From Gammaproteobacteria bacterium (lineage in GTDB: Bacteria; Pseudomonadota; Gammaproteobacteria; Steroidobacterales; Woeseiaceae): a stretch of DNA of 40,112 nt. A program made the position numbers and the translations under genes. Below, one piece after another: positions 7,813 to 17,218 of the stretch. Location: assembly GCA_029863705.1 (NCBI GenBank), contig JAOTUU010000009.1, forward strand, positions 1 to 40,112. The letters run 5' to 3'. How positions within the stretch are numbered: the stretch's first letter is position 1; each line of letters opens with the position of its first letter. Below the pieces are notes generated by a model. The model did not search any database. It was not told where the DNA came from and was given only the letters and a program-made list of their open reading frames with translations.

Positions 7813-9348
7813 ATGACAGTCATTAACAAGAAACGCGTATCCAATTTTTCGGCATTGCTGTTGCTACTGGTTGGCCTTCCCGTAACAGCGTTTGCAAATG
7901 CTCACCCACACCCGCGAGCAGACAGCCTGCCGTATCTGGACCAGTCGACTTATATTCGAAACATGGCAGTTCGTGCCCATATCGCTGGCGACAATCGCCG
8001 CTGGAAAATGCAAATGATGTCCCTCGGCGAGCGACGCTTCCTGCTGCAGGGAGGGAAACCGAAAGGTAGTGTCATCGAGGTTACGGATCCGTTGAGTCCT
8101 GTAGTGATTAACGCGGATGCCTTCGTTGGAAATCAGATTCAGCTCGCTTACAACGCCGATATCGGCAAGTGGATTCTTATGACCGGCGCTGCGCCGCCCC
8201 TGATCAGGGCAACGATGGAATTTCCACATGGCAAGTATGATGACCCGGGCGCTGACGCGAGGGTGAAAAGCCACGAGGGACTGCGCGGGGTTCGTTTCTA
8301 CGATGCCAGTGACCCATACGACATCAAGCTGCTTTCCGAATTCAGCACCGATCTCGGCGACCCGGCCCGTAAACGGCAGACAGGCGGCGGCACGCATCGT
8401 GATTATTATGATGGCGGCAAATACGCTTTTCTCGATGCCGCACCAGATGACACGTTCACACACCAGGAGAGCCCCGTGCGTGTGCATGGCCACGGCGTCA
8501 TGGTGGTTGATGTTTCCGATCCCACAGCGCCCAAGCATGTATCGCACTGGTGGTTACCGGGTCAACGCGAGGATGAGCAAGAGGAATACAAAGCCTGGCG
8601 TGAACACGGCGATGGGGAATCATTTACCGGCTTGCATGGCGCATTCTATGTTCCGCAAAAACTGGAGAACGGTGGCAAACTGAGCTTCAGTCCCTGGGGA
8701 TCTCTTGGCGTATTTATCCATGACTTCAGCGACCCTGCAGCACCGAAATTAGTGGGTCGCTTTCAGGGACCTTACAAACCCGGCGCGATCGCGTTTCACT
8801 CCGTGGATGTCGCCAGGGTTGACCGGGGCTTCGTGATAGGCGCGCCGGAAACGCTGAATCCGGATTGCAATGAGCCTTATCATCACACCTACATCATTGA
8901 TATAAGCGATCCGGCGAATCCACAGGAAATATCCACGTTGCCAATACCGCGTCCGCCCGAAGAGGCGCCATACAATAATTTCTGTCAAAAGCGGGGGCGC
9001 TTCGGTCCGCATAATCCGCCGCATCTCAAAGCGCCGGGAAAAGCTGATCCGGATTTCACCTGCTACACTTTCTTCAACGCTGGCCTGCAGTGCTATGACA
9101 TCAGCGAACCGGAGTATCCGCGTATCTCGTCGTACTTCATTCCTCCGCAGGGCGGTGACCTCGAGAAGCCTGGCAGCTACACACGCAACACGGATAATGT
9201 GTTCATTGAGTGGGATCGCAAACTCATATGGGCCGCGACCGATACAGGGCTTTACCTGCTGACTTCGCCGGAGCTCGGAGATCCTGTACTCAAACCGCAG
9301 CCGATATCCGAGTGGAACCTGCCGGATTTGAACCGGGTTGCTGAATAG
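7813..9348 (+). CDS. Secreted LVIVD-repeat beta-propeller protein
   Basis: This 511-residue protein has a cleavable signal peptide (about 1-29, ending AFANA). It contains several repeats of the LVIVD type: VVDVSDPTAPKHVSHW, IHDFSDPAAPKLVGRF, IIDISDPANPQEIS and CYDISEPEYPRIS. These build a beta-propeller of unknown biochemical role, located in the periplasm or outside the cell. It is the first gene of a four-gene operon with a DUF5916 barrel, a GST and an FG-GAP cytochrome, under LacI-type operator site 2. AAGGGG precedes the start. It may be a scaffold or sensor partner for periplasmic oxidases, but no catalytic residues can be named. Confidence 0.85.
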   Translation: MTVINKKRVSNFSALLLLLVGLPVTAFANAHPHPRADSLPYLDQSTYIRNMAVRAHIAGDNRRWKMQMMSLGERRFLLQGGKPKGSVIEVTDPLSPVVINADAFVGNQIQLAYNADIGKWILMTGAAPPLIRATMEFPHGKYDDPGADARVKSHEGLRGVRFYDASDPYDIKLLSEFSTDLGDPARKRQTGGGTHRDYYDGGKYAFLDAAPDDTFTHQESPVRVHGHGVMVVDVSDPTAPKHVSHWWLPGQREDEQEEYKAWREHGDGESFTGLHGAFYVPQKLENGGKLSFSPWGSLGVFIHDFSDPAAPKLVGRFQGPYKPGAIAFHSVDVARVDRGFVIGAPETLNPDCNEPYHHTYIIDISDPANPQEISTLPIPRPPEEAPYNNFCQKRGRFGPHNPPHLKAPGKADPDFTCYTFFNAGLQCYDISEPEYPRISSYFIPPQGGDLEKPGSYTRNTDNVFIEWDRKLIWAATDTGLYLLTSPELGDPVLKPQPISEWNLPDLNRVAE

Positions 9349-9360
9349 CGCTGTATCCAA

Positions 9361-11550
9361 ATGTGTTTATCGCGGGGCGCTCGGAGAAGCTATACGGCTT
9401 TCCTGCTGGCGGCTTTTGCAGCCAGCGTTAATGCGTCGCCGGTTGACGAACCAGCGCGTGCCAGCTCTGCGGGCAAATCTGTTTGTCTTGATCTTCAGCA
9501 ACGGAATGTTGCACCAGAAATCGATGGCGTACTGGACGATGCCGTATGGGCGCGTGCCACTCGTATCGATGACCTGCACCAGTTTCAGCCCGTCGACCAT
9601 GGTGAGCCGTCAGAAAAGTCGGAGTTCTTCATTTCCTACGATGAAGATTTCCTTTATGTCGGTGCCCGTTTATACGATAGCGACCCTGCGGCGATAAGTG
9701 CGCGCCAGCTGGTACAAGGCAATACGCTAAGGTTCGACGATGCCATCGAGTTCCTGCTCGACCCGTTCGAAACGCGCCGCACCGGGTATTGGTTTCAGCT
9801 CAATCCCAACGGCATTCGCAGGGATGGCGTCTACGAAAGCCCGACCGAAATTAATCGCGACTGGGATGGTATCTGGAAGGCACAGGCAAAAATTGACGAA
9901 TTCGGCTGGACCGCAGAGATAGCAATACCGTTCAAAACGCTGAACTTCAATTCAGACAACAGCAAGTGGGGCTTCACAGTTGCCCGTACGATCGCGCGGA
10001 AAAAAGAGGAGATAGCCTGGTCGTCATTTGATCGCGCCATAAACCCTGGGTCCGCTGGTTATCTCGACTGTATCAGTGGCATTAAACAGGGTCGCGGGCT
10101 GGACATCGTTCCCTCCGTGGTGGTCAACCAGTCGAAAGATTTCACCGCCGGGAACACCTCGAGTGACCTGGAACCTTCGCTGGATGCCTACTTCAAAATT
10201 ACGCCATCGTTGACCGCGGCGCTTACTCTGAACACAGACTTTTCGGCGACCGAGGTCGATGATCGGCAAGTCAATCTGACCCGTTTCTCGCTGTTCCTTC
10301 CGGAAAAACGGCAGTTCTTCAACCAGGATCTCGATATCTTCAGTTTCGGCGGGCTTGAGGAAAACGGGCGGCCATTTTTTTCGCGACGGCTTGGCTTGAG
10401 CGACTCCGGTGAGCCCGTTGACATCCTGGCGGGAGGCAAGCTCTCCGGCCGAATCGGTCGATGGAATATAGGTGTTCTCGATGTGCTCCAGGATGATTTC
10501 GAGAATGTCGACAAAGGCAATGTATTCGTAGGTCGAGCCGCTGCCAATATTTTGCAGGAGTCCAGTGTAGGGCTCATTTACACGAATGGAAATCCGACGG
10601 CCGACCTGGATAACCAGCTATTTGGTGCGGATTTTCGCTACAGGAATACGAGGGCGATCCCGGGAAACACCATTCAAGGTGTGGCCTGGTACCAACAGTC
10701 GGATACCGAGGGCATAAATTCCGATGAAGAGGCCTACGGCTGGCGTGTCGAGTACCCCAACAGCGAGCGGTGGTTCGGTGAACTGGGACAATGGACTATC
10801 GAAGAGAATTTCAATCCGGCAGTAGGGTTTGTGAATCGGGCCGACATTGTTGGCACCAAGGCCGAGTTGGGTTACACGTTCACGCCTAACGGCAAGTTCC
10901 TTCGCAACGTTACATTCAAGTCGATTTTCGAAAATATTGATAACACCGACGGCACTCCTGAAAGCCGCGAGTTGGTCGTGGAACCCTTTAGCGTTGAAAC
11001 GCAGTTTGGTGACTTCTTTGAGATCCGCCTGAAGCAGATAGACGAGGTTCTTGTTGAGGATTTCGAAATCAGTCCCGGCGTCATCATCGGTGCTGGTGCT
11101 TATACTTTTGACCGCGTGCAGTTCTTCCTTGAGTCTGCACTGGAACGCCGCTTTGCGTTGAGTTTCGATATCGATACCGGTGAGTTCTATGACGGCGACT
11201 TACTGAAAATTGGTGGCGACCTCAACTGGCGGCCGAACCGACATCTTTTCTTCCAGTTTGGTTATGAGTTTAATGATGTAGAGCTACCGCAGGGCTCATT
11301 TATCACGCGCCTCCTCCGTTTACGCGCTGATGTTGCTATTAGCGCGAGATGGTCCTGGCTGAATTTGCTGCAATATGACAACGTCACGGAGACGGCGGGC
11401 TTTAACAGCCGCTTGCGCTTCAACCCGCAAGCAGGTCAGGACATGTATTTTGTCCTGAATCGCCAGTTCGACATCGACCCGCTAAGCAGACACGCCAGTT
11501 CAGTATCGTCCGAAATTGTACTGAAATTTCGCTATACATTTCGTTACTGA
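9361..11550 (+). CDS. DUF5916-type outer-membrane protein with N-terminal CBM9-like domain
   Basis: This 729-residue protein has a signal peptide (1 to about 26, ending VNAS). A family 9 carbohydrate-binding-like domain follows (about 37-235; PEIDGVLDDAVWARA is its typical opening). The remainder is rich in alternating polar and aromatic strands and ends in an aromatic residue (FRYTFRY), as outer-membrane beta-barrels do. The DUF5916 family has no established function. Its position 12 bases after the LVIVD gene suggests both act at the envelope on the same compound. The start has no strong ribosome site and may depend on translation of the gene before it. Confidence 0.8.
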   Translation: MCLSRGARRSYTAFLLAAFAASVNASPVDEPARASSAGKSVCLDLQQRNVAPEIDGVLDDAVWARATRIDDLHQFQPVDHGEPSEKSEFFISYDEDFLYVGARLYDSDPAAISARQLVQGNTLRFDDAIEFLLDPFETRRTGYWFQLNPNGIRRDGVYESPTEINRDWDGIWKAQAKIDEFGWTAEIAIPFKTLNFNSDNSKWGFTVARTIARKKEEIAWSSFDRAINPGSAGYLDCISGIKQGRGLDIVPSVVVNQSKDFTAGNTSSDLEPSLDAYFKITPSLTAALTLNTDFSATEVDDRQVNLTRFSLFLPEKRQFFNQDLDIFSFGGLEENGRPFFSRRLGLSDSGEPVDILAGGKLSGRIGRWNIGVLDVLQDDFENVDKGNVFVGRAAANILQESSVGLIYTNGNPTADLDNQLFGADFRYRNTRAIPGNTIQGVAWYQQSDTEGINSDEEAYGWRVEYPNSERWFGELGQWTIEENFNPAVGFVNRADIVGTKAELGYTFTPNGKFLRNVTFKSIFENIDNTDGTPESRELVVEPFSVETQFGDFFEIRLKQIDEVLVEDFEISPGVIIGAGAYTFDRVQFFLESALERRFALSFDIDTGEFYDGDLLKIGGDLNWRPNRHLFFQFGYEFNDVELPQGSFITRLLRLRADVAISARWSWLNLLQYDNVTETAGFNSRLRFNPQAGQDMYFVLNRQFDIDPLSRHASSVSSEIVLKFRYTFRY

Positions 11551-11557
11551 ACGCTCT

Positions 11558-12358
11558 ATGCCGAGAATCACTCCTCGCAATGATGCCGTACGAGAATTAA
11601 AGGGCCTGCATCTTTATCATGCGGGCTGGTCCAATTGTTCCATGCGAGTTCGCATGACGCTGGAGGAAAAAGGCCTTCAGTGGATCAGCCATCACCTCAA
11701 TACTCGTACAGGCGAGCACATTACGCCAGAGTACTTCGGCATTAACCCGAATGGGCTCGTGCCGGCGCTGGTACATGATGGTGAAGTGTGGATCGAATCC
11801 TGTGACATCATCCGCTATCTTGATGACCTTTATCCTGAGCCTCGGCTTACGCCCACTGACGATAAGAATACGGCAAAGCTTACAGAGTGGCTGAACTTCG
11901 CGTCGACAATCCATATCACGGCAGTAAAAACGTATATCTATGCTACGCGACCGAGCGACAGGCGGCGCAAAACACCCGACGAGCTGGAGCGATACTGCAG
12001 CCTGCAGACGAACGAGAAATTGCTGGCGTTCCATGCAAGGAGTTCCAGCGAAGGCGGTATTAGCGAAGCGGATCGAGCCAGGGCTGCATGCTTGCTACAT
12101 GATGCATTCGCGAAGCTCGATACACACCTGAGTCAACACCGCTGGCTTGTTGCAGATGATTTCACCCTGGCAGACATCACTTGGGTGCCACTTCACTTCA
12201 CCCTGGAGCGAGCCGGGTTTTCATTTTCTCAGCACGAGAACGTGATGACCTGGGCCCGCGTCATTGCCGAGCGTCCGAGCTTTCAAAAAGCCGTGGTGGA
12301 GTGGTTCGAAGGTCCAACTGAAGCCGAAACGCGTATCATTGGCCGACCAAGTGAATAA
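11558..12358 (+). CDS. Glutathione S-transferase family protein
   Basis: This 266-residue cytoplasmic protein has an N-terminal thioredoxin-fold domain (about 16-95) and a helical C-terminal domain. The likely catalytic loop is WSNCSMR (24-30), which contains both Cys and Ser. The cis-proline lies at VP (68-69), and the glutathione gamma-glutamyl contact is ES (80-81). The stretch GINPNGLVPALVHDGEVWIES resembles beta-etherase-type and related bacterial GSTs. It starts seven bases after the DUF5916 gene, inside an operon otherwise made of envelope proteins, which is unexpected. It could add glutathione to, or cleave an ether in, a compound imported by the same system. Confidence 0.85.
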   Translation: MPRITPRNDAVRELKGLHLYHAGWSNCSMRVRMTLEEKGLQWISHHLNTRTGEHITPEYFGINPNGLVPALVHDGEVWIESCDIIRYLDDLYPEPRLTPTDDKNTAKLTEWLNFASTIHITAVKTYIYATRPSDRRRKTPDELERYCSLQTNEKLLAFHARSSSEGGISEADRARAACLLHDAFAKLDTHLSQHRWLVADDFTLADITWVPLHFTLERAGFSFSQHENVMTWARVIAERPSFQKAVVEWFEGPTEAETRIIGRPSE

Positions 12359-12384
12359 ACATACTTTTTTTCGGAAGCACTAAA

Positions 12385-13998
12385 TTGACTAAGCGCAAAA
12401 AACTCACCATTGGCGCGGCTCTGATTACGGCGTGTCTGCTTATCATTTTATTCCCAACCCTTCGCGACGAATTTCGCGAGATCCAGGGCGAACGCGAGTT
12501 GTCCCGAGGGCAGGAGTTGGCGAGCGTCTATTGCTCAAGCTGTCATCTCGAGCCGTCGCCCGACATTTTGCCCAGGAAAAGTTGGGAAGTCGCACTTGCT
12601 TACATGGGCTATATGCTGGGAATCGAAAACATCGATTACCTGGCCGAGCATCCGGAATTCGCACAGGAAAATGTGAAGTCAAAGCAGACCTACCTGGTCA
12701 AGGAAAACATGATTCCGGCCGCGCCGCTTCTGAGTGAGAAAGACTGGGCTACGCTGCGCCACTATTACGTCGAGTCTGCGGCAACGGAGCCGCTCCCGCA
12801 GGCTGGCAAGCCGTCCCTGCGTTGGGAGTTGCCACAGTTCAACATTGTTCAGTCCGACTATAGAGCCCAACCGGCCGTAACAACGATGGTCCATATCCGG
12901 GAAGAAACCCGCGAGGCTTATATCGGTGATTCGCTCGCGCATACGCTGGCCATTCTTGGCAGCGATGCACAGCTTAAGGTCGGGCCCAGGCGCTTCGGCC
13001 CGGCAATGTCACCGGTCGGAATCGAGTTTGTCGACAATGCAGCCTTTGTTGCGTCCATCGGCGACATATTTGGAGACCAGACCTCGGCCGACAAGCTTGC
13101 AACAATCAGTCGGCTATCCCTCGTTGATCAAAGTATCGATGCGAGCAGCATCAGCGTAGTTATCGACGATCTTTATCGGATGGCGGCCATGGACGTTGCG
13201 GATTTTAACGGTGATGGCACTATCGATTTCGTCGTGTGCGGATTCGGTACGCGGCAGGGCAATGTTGCACTGTTCGAGTCGCAAAGCGACGGTAGCTATG
13301 TCGAGACTGTGCTTATCAGTCGCCCCGGCGCCGTCAAGGCCGAGGTCTACGATTTCAATGGCGATGGGCATCTCGACATAGCAGTGTTGCTGTCGGATGC
13401 GCGAGAAGGGTTTTACATCCTGATAAATAACGGTGCGAGTCAATTTGAGAGTACGACCGTATTCGAGACGCACCCGTCATATGGCCACGTATATTTCGAG
13501 CTGCAGGATTTTAACGGCGATGGCCTTATGGATATCATGACCGTGAACGGGGATAACGTCGATTCGGACCCTTACAACACGCTAAAGAATTTTCACGGCG
13601 TTCGAATCTATTTGAACCGCAGCAACCTGAGTTTCGAGCAGGCGTATTTCTACCCAATGTATGGTGCCTTCGGGGCCAAGGCGGCGGACTTCGATAATGA
13701 TGGCGATGTCGATATCGCTGCGATTTCTTTCTATCCCGACTTCGATCTGGAGCAATGGGAGTCGTTCGTTTATCTGCAAAATAATGGTGCGATGGATTTC
13801 AGCGCGCACACTACGCCAGAGCTGGTTAATGGTCGCTGGATGACGATTGGCGCCGGTGACCTGGATGGCGATGCAGATGTCGACATAGTACTGGGCGGGG
13901 CCAATATTCCGGTCGGGATGTTTGCGCACATGGATACTTATGAAGCATTGGCGAAATCGGCACCGTCCATACTGGTTCTTGAGAATACGTCTAACTGA
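12385..13998 (+). CDS. Membrane-anchored monohaem cytochrome c fused to FG-GAP/VCBS repeats
   Basis: This 537-residue protein probably starts at a TTG (12385) with GGAAG upstream. Residues 8-25 form a signal anchor or signal peptide. One haem c motif, CSSCH (50-54), follows. Five calcium-binding loops then occur: DFNGDGTID (about 272), DFNGDGHLD (about 322), DFNGDGLMD (about 372), DFDNDGDVD (about 433) and DLDGDADVD (about 492). These are typical of an integrin-alpha-like FG-GAP propeller. The protein is expected in the periplasm as an electron-transfer module joined to a binding or scaffold domain. Its place at the end of the LVIVD operon suggests it accepts electrons from a periplasmic dehydrogenase. 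Confidence 0.8.
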   Translation: MTKRKKLTIGAALITACLLIILFPTLRDEFREIQGERELSRGQELASVYCSSCHLEPSPDILPRKSWEVALAYMGYMLGIENIDYLAEHPEFAQENVKSKQTYLVKENMIPAAPLLSEKDWATLRHYYVESAATEPLPQAGKPSLRWELPQFNIVQSDYRAQPAVTTMVHIREETREAYIGDSLAHTLAILGSDAQLKVGPRRFGPAMSPVGIEFVDNAAFVASIGDIFGDQTSADKLATISRLSLVDQSIDASSISVVIDDLYRMAAMDVADFNGDGTIDFVVCGFGTRQGNVALFESQSDGSYVETVLISRPGAVKAEVYDFNGDGHLDIAVLLSDAREGFYILINNGASQFESTTVFETHPSYGHVYFELQDFNGDGLMDIMTVNGDNVDSDPYNTLKNFHGVRIYLNRSNLSFEQAYFYPMYGAFGAKAADFDNDGDVDIAAISFYPDFDLEQWESFVYLQNNGAMDFSAHTTPELVNGRWMTIGAGDLDGDADVDIVLGGANIPVGMFAHMDTYEALAKSAPSILVLENTSN

Positions 13999-14002
13999 TT
14001 AA

Positions 14003-16027
14003 TTAGAAGAGCAGCCAGTCGGGGGCGGATGATGGAAGAACCGGTTGGAGCCATAGCGCAAGATACGACGGATGAAATAGCAAGCTCATGACCTGGTCGT
14101 AGAAAAACACCAGTATCGCCCACGCACCGAGCGCGTAGGTCACAGCAATGCGCTTGCGATAATGCCCCCAACGCACGACGTAAACACCAATGAATATCGG
14201 CAGGGCAATTTTCTGGCCGACAAGAAGTGTTAGTACGATCATGCCGAAAACGTAAGCAAAGAAAGGTAGCGCTTCGGCCAACCACGAATCGTTGCCTGCC
14301 TGTTGCAGCGTCATCTTCCAGGTTCCGGTCGCCTTCTTGGTGTCAAAGAGATGTACTGAATCCCGAATGACAACGAGCAGCGACAACAGCGCACCAGGCA
14401 CGGAAATGAGCAACGGGAACTGCCGCACTGGCGGCGGCCAATCCAGCGCCGTGACAGCAGCCCAAACAAAAAGCACAAACAGCAATAAGGAAATCGGCAG
14501 CGAAACAGCCGGGTTCTTCTCCGACGCTTCGCCGGCAGGAACCTTACCGGCCAGTTTGTCTCTTGCAACGCCGCGGGCGGCGAGAAAGATTGTTGTGATA
14601 GTCACGAGCAACAAGAAGATGACAATCGGTCTTCCGAGCCAGCCAGGACCTTCGTGAATGCGTGTGCTGATTTGAAAAGAACGTTCGAGGATTTCCCCGA
14701 GAACCAGCGCGAGTATGACTGGCGGCCTCGGCCAGCCACCGCGCTTCATGAAGAAGCCGATGACGCCGAAAACAGCACAGCTCAGCCAGTCACCGATCGA
14801 CGCACCGCCAAGCCACGCGCCCATGAATACAAAAAGAAGTACGCCGGGCACGACCAGTTGCCCCGGGAGCAGCGCGACCTTTGCCACCTGGTTGACGGTC
14901 TTTAGTAGTACCAGTGTCGCAACAACACTGGCTATTGCGATCATCCACACAAAACTGAAGGTCATGGGCAGCTCGGAACTGAGCATGCTGGGTCCTGGTC
15001 GCAGCCCGTGCATGATCAGCGCGCCCATCAGGATTGCGGTTCCGACGCTGCCAGGAATGCCAAGGGTCAATGTCGGAATCAGGGCGCCGCCACGCAATGC
15101 GTTGTTTGCGGCTTCGGGTGCAAGCAATCCGCGTACGTCGCCTTGTCCGAATTGCGAATTGTCTTTAACGCTTTGCTTGGCATGGGCATACGTAACCCAG
15201 CCAACGATCGAAGCACCCAATCCGGGCAGCATGCCGATATAAGCGCCAATGACACTGCAGCGAACAACGAGCCACCAGTTTTTGAACGCGTCGCGAACTC
15301 CGTCAAGCAAGCCCTTTCCGGTGCCGTCTGCCTTTCCTGTCCGGGCGATCGACACATCCTTAACGGCGAGTTCCATAAGCTCCGGAATCGCGAACAGTCC
15401 CAGCAACACCGGGATAAGTGGCAATTTATCGAGTAGATACAATGTGCCGAACGTATAGCGTGGAATTGCCTGTGACTCTGGAAGTCCGATCGTTGCGAGC
15501 AGGAGCCCGAACATGGCTGCCACGACACCTTTCGTTATCGATTGCCCCGACAGTGAACCGACCATTGCCAAAGCCAGCAAGCCGAGCATGAATTGTTCCG
15601 GAGACTCGAAGGCCAGAATCACCGGCAGAATCAGCGGCAGAGAGATGCCAAGTGCCGCAGCGCCACAAACACCACCAATGGCCGATGACGTGAACGACGC
15701 TCCCAGTGCGCGGGCTGCTTCACCACGCTTTGCCATGGGATAGCCGTCCAGTACGGTCGCTTGAGATGCGGCGGTGCTCGGCACGCCGAGCAATACAGAG
15801 GTGATCGCGCCGCTTGTCGATGTTGATGCCCAGGACGACAAGAGCAGGGCGAACGCGGCGACGGGTTCCATGCTGAACGTGAACGGTAACAACAACACAA
15901 GGCCGATTGCTCCGCCCATGCCCGGTACCGCCCCCATCAGAATGCCGATAACGCAGCCAAGCGCGAAATACACCAACACATGCACCTGGAAAATGAGGCC
16001 AAGGCCCTCGATTAGCGCTTCGAACAT
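14003..16027 (-). CDS. TTT transporter permease, TctA with fused TctB-like domain (copy 1)
   Basis: This 674-residue integral membrane protein belongs to the tripartite tricarboxylate transporter family. Residues 1 to about 500 are the TctA domain, with the conserved GAVPGMGGAIG (about 33-43) near the N-terminus. From about residue 502, after a charged linker, four further hydrophobic segments form a TctB-like small subunit. TctA alone is about 500 residues, and no separate tctB exists nearby, so the two membrane subunits are fused. GAGGTTGAA precedes the start. It is the last gene of the GST / hydroquinone reductase / TctC operon and ends five bases from the opposing FG-GAP cytochrome. The substrate is probably a carboxylate but is unknown. 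Confidence 0.88.
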   Translation of the reverse strand: MFEALIEGLGLIFQVHVLVYFALGCVIGILMGAVPGMGGAIGLVLLLPFTFSMEPVAAFALLLSSWASTSTSGAITSVLLGVPSTAASQATVLDGYPMAKRGEAARALGASFTSSAIGGVCGAAALGISLPLILPVILAFESPEQFMLGLLALAMVGSLSGQSITKGVVAAMFGLLLATIGLPESQAIPRYTFGTLYLLDKLPLIPVLLGLFAIPELMELAVKDVSIARTGKADGTGKGLLDGVRDAFKNWWLVVRCSVIGAYIGMLPGLGASIVGWVTYAHAKQSVKDNSQFGQGDVRGLLAPEAANNALRGGALIPTLTLGIPGSVGTAILMGALIMHGLRPGPSMLSSELPMTFSFVWMIAIASVVATLVLLKTVNQVAKVALLPGQLVVPGVLLFVFMGAWLGGASIGDWLSCAVFGVIGFFMKRGGWPRPPVILALVLGEILERSFQISTRIHEGPGWLGRPIVIFLLLVTITTIFLAARGVARDKLAGKVPAGEASEKNPAVSLPISLLLFVLFVWAAVTALDWPPPVRQFPLLISVPGALLSLLVVIRDSVHLFDTKKATGTWKMTLQQAGNDSWLAEALPFFAYVFGMIVLTLLVGQKIALPIFIGVYVVRWGHYRKRIAVTYALGAWAILVFFYDQVMSLLFHPSYLALWLQPVLPSSAPDWLLF

Positions 16028-16069
16028 TTCAACCTCAATAATTGTGCGGCACGTGCAGCGCCGTCGTTA

Positions 16070-17218
16070 TCAGTAGCGACTGTTTTTTTCTATGTGCGCC
16101 TTGATGTACTCGAGAACTTCTGGTGTTACCTCGGCAGTAGCGCCAAGTATTTTTGCCTGGCGCCCGTAATCAACAAATCCAGGGACATAATTCAGGACGT
16201 GCTGCGCCTCTTTGCTAAATGCGGGAGAGGCCATCGCCTTCTCAAGCCCTGCGCGAAACGTTTTGGCAGCCGCAGCATCCATGTTTGGTGGGCCGAGAAA
16301 AACATGCTGCATCGTCTGATCCAACTCGAGCAGCGTCTTAATTGAGTCCCAGGTAACTCCGGATGGCGTTTCTCCATGAATTGATTCGTACAGATCAGGC
16401 AAGGAGGGCACATTCGGGACCAGTGCATTTTGTATGAGTTCACCGTCGCCGTTCAGCATCGGCATGCTAAAGATCGGCAATACGTGACCCTCGTCCACAA
16501 GCACAGGCACGACCTGACTCAAATACGCGTGCGCGGCATCCGTTGCGGCATTAACCTCGCCGCTGATGATCGCCGCTCGAATATTGCCGCTGCTGGGATA
16601 ACCCGCTATGTACTTGTAATTGGCTCCGATCAGGTCGAGTCCCATCGAGCTAATAATCATGCGGCCGTGCTCAGGCGGCATACCGCCGAAGCGCAGCGCC
16701 TCGGTCGCAATTAGGTCTTTAGCTTCGCTGAAACCGCCCGCTACCGCATCGGTTCGGGCATAGACCACCAGACCACCAATCTGAACGCCGCCGAGAGGAG
16801 TGAATTGGCTGTACTTGAATGAAAAGCCCGGTAACTCGAGCAACTCGCCCAAAGACGAACGCGGGCCGTAGTACACAGTCGTTCCATCATCGGGCGCCCT
16901 CAGGAGCACATGCAGATGTGCGTTCAGCCCTGATGCGCCGGGCATGTTATTTACGATAACGGTGGGGTTGCCGACCAGGCTTTCCTCAAGGTGTTTGGCG
17001 AGCAGCCGACCGACCGTCGTGCCGCCGGCAGAAGCATCGAGCCCTATAACCACAGTGATAGTTTCGCCTGCAAATGAGTGCGGACCATCAGTCGAGGTGC
17101 TGTCGCGGCCGCCCTCTCCCGCATCGCAAGACACCAGCAGCGCGCTGAGCAGCAAAGCCACAAGACGACAAGTATTCTTGATCGCGCTATTCAACATCGC
17201 ATTAACTCCAGTATTCAT
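16070..17218 (-). CDS. TTT transporter periplasmic binding lipoprotein (TctC family, copy 1)
   Basis: This 382-residue protein has a lipoprotein signal (LLVSC, ending near residue 31). The TctC/Bug fold opens with ETITVVIGLDASAGGTT and TVIVNNMPGASG. Such proteins bind carboxylates in the periplasm and deliver them to the TctA/B permease, which is encoded next. The ATG at 17216-17218 overlaps the stop of the preceding gene by four bases (ATGA), so translation is coupled. An alternative start is the Met eight residues in. It is longer than the usual 320-330 residues, and the ligand cannot be predicted. Confidence 0.87.
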   Translation of the reverse strand: MNTGVNAMLNSAIKNTCRLVALLLSALLVSCDAGEGGRDSTSTDGPHSFAGETITVVIGLDASAGGTTVGRLLAKHLEESLVGNPTVIVNNMPGASGLNAHLHVLLRAPDDGTTVYYGPRSSLGELLELPGFSFKYSQFTPLGGVQIGGLVVYARTDAVAGGFSEAKDLIATEALRFGGMPPEHGRMIISSMGLDLIGANYKYIAGYPSSGNIRAAIISGEVNAATDAAHAYLSQVVPVLVDEGHVLPIFSMPMLNGDGELIQNALVPNVPSLPDLYESIHGETPSGVTWDSIKTLLELDQTMQHVFLGPPNMDAAAAKTFRAGLEKAMASPAFSKEAQHVLNYVPGFVDYGRQAKILGATAEVTPEVLEYIKAHIEKNSRY

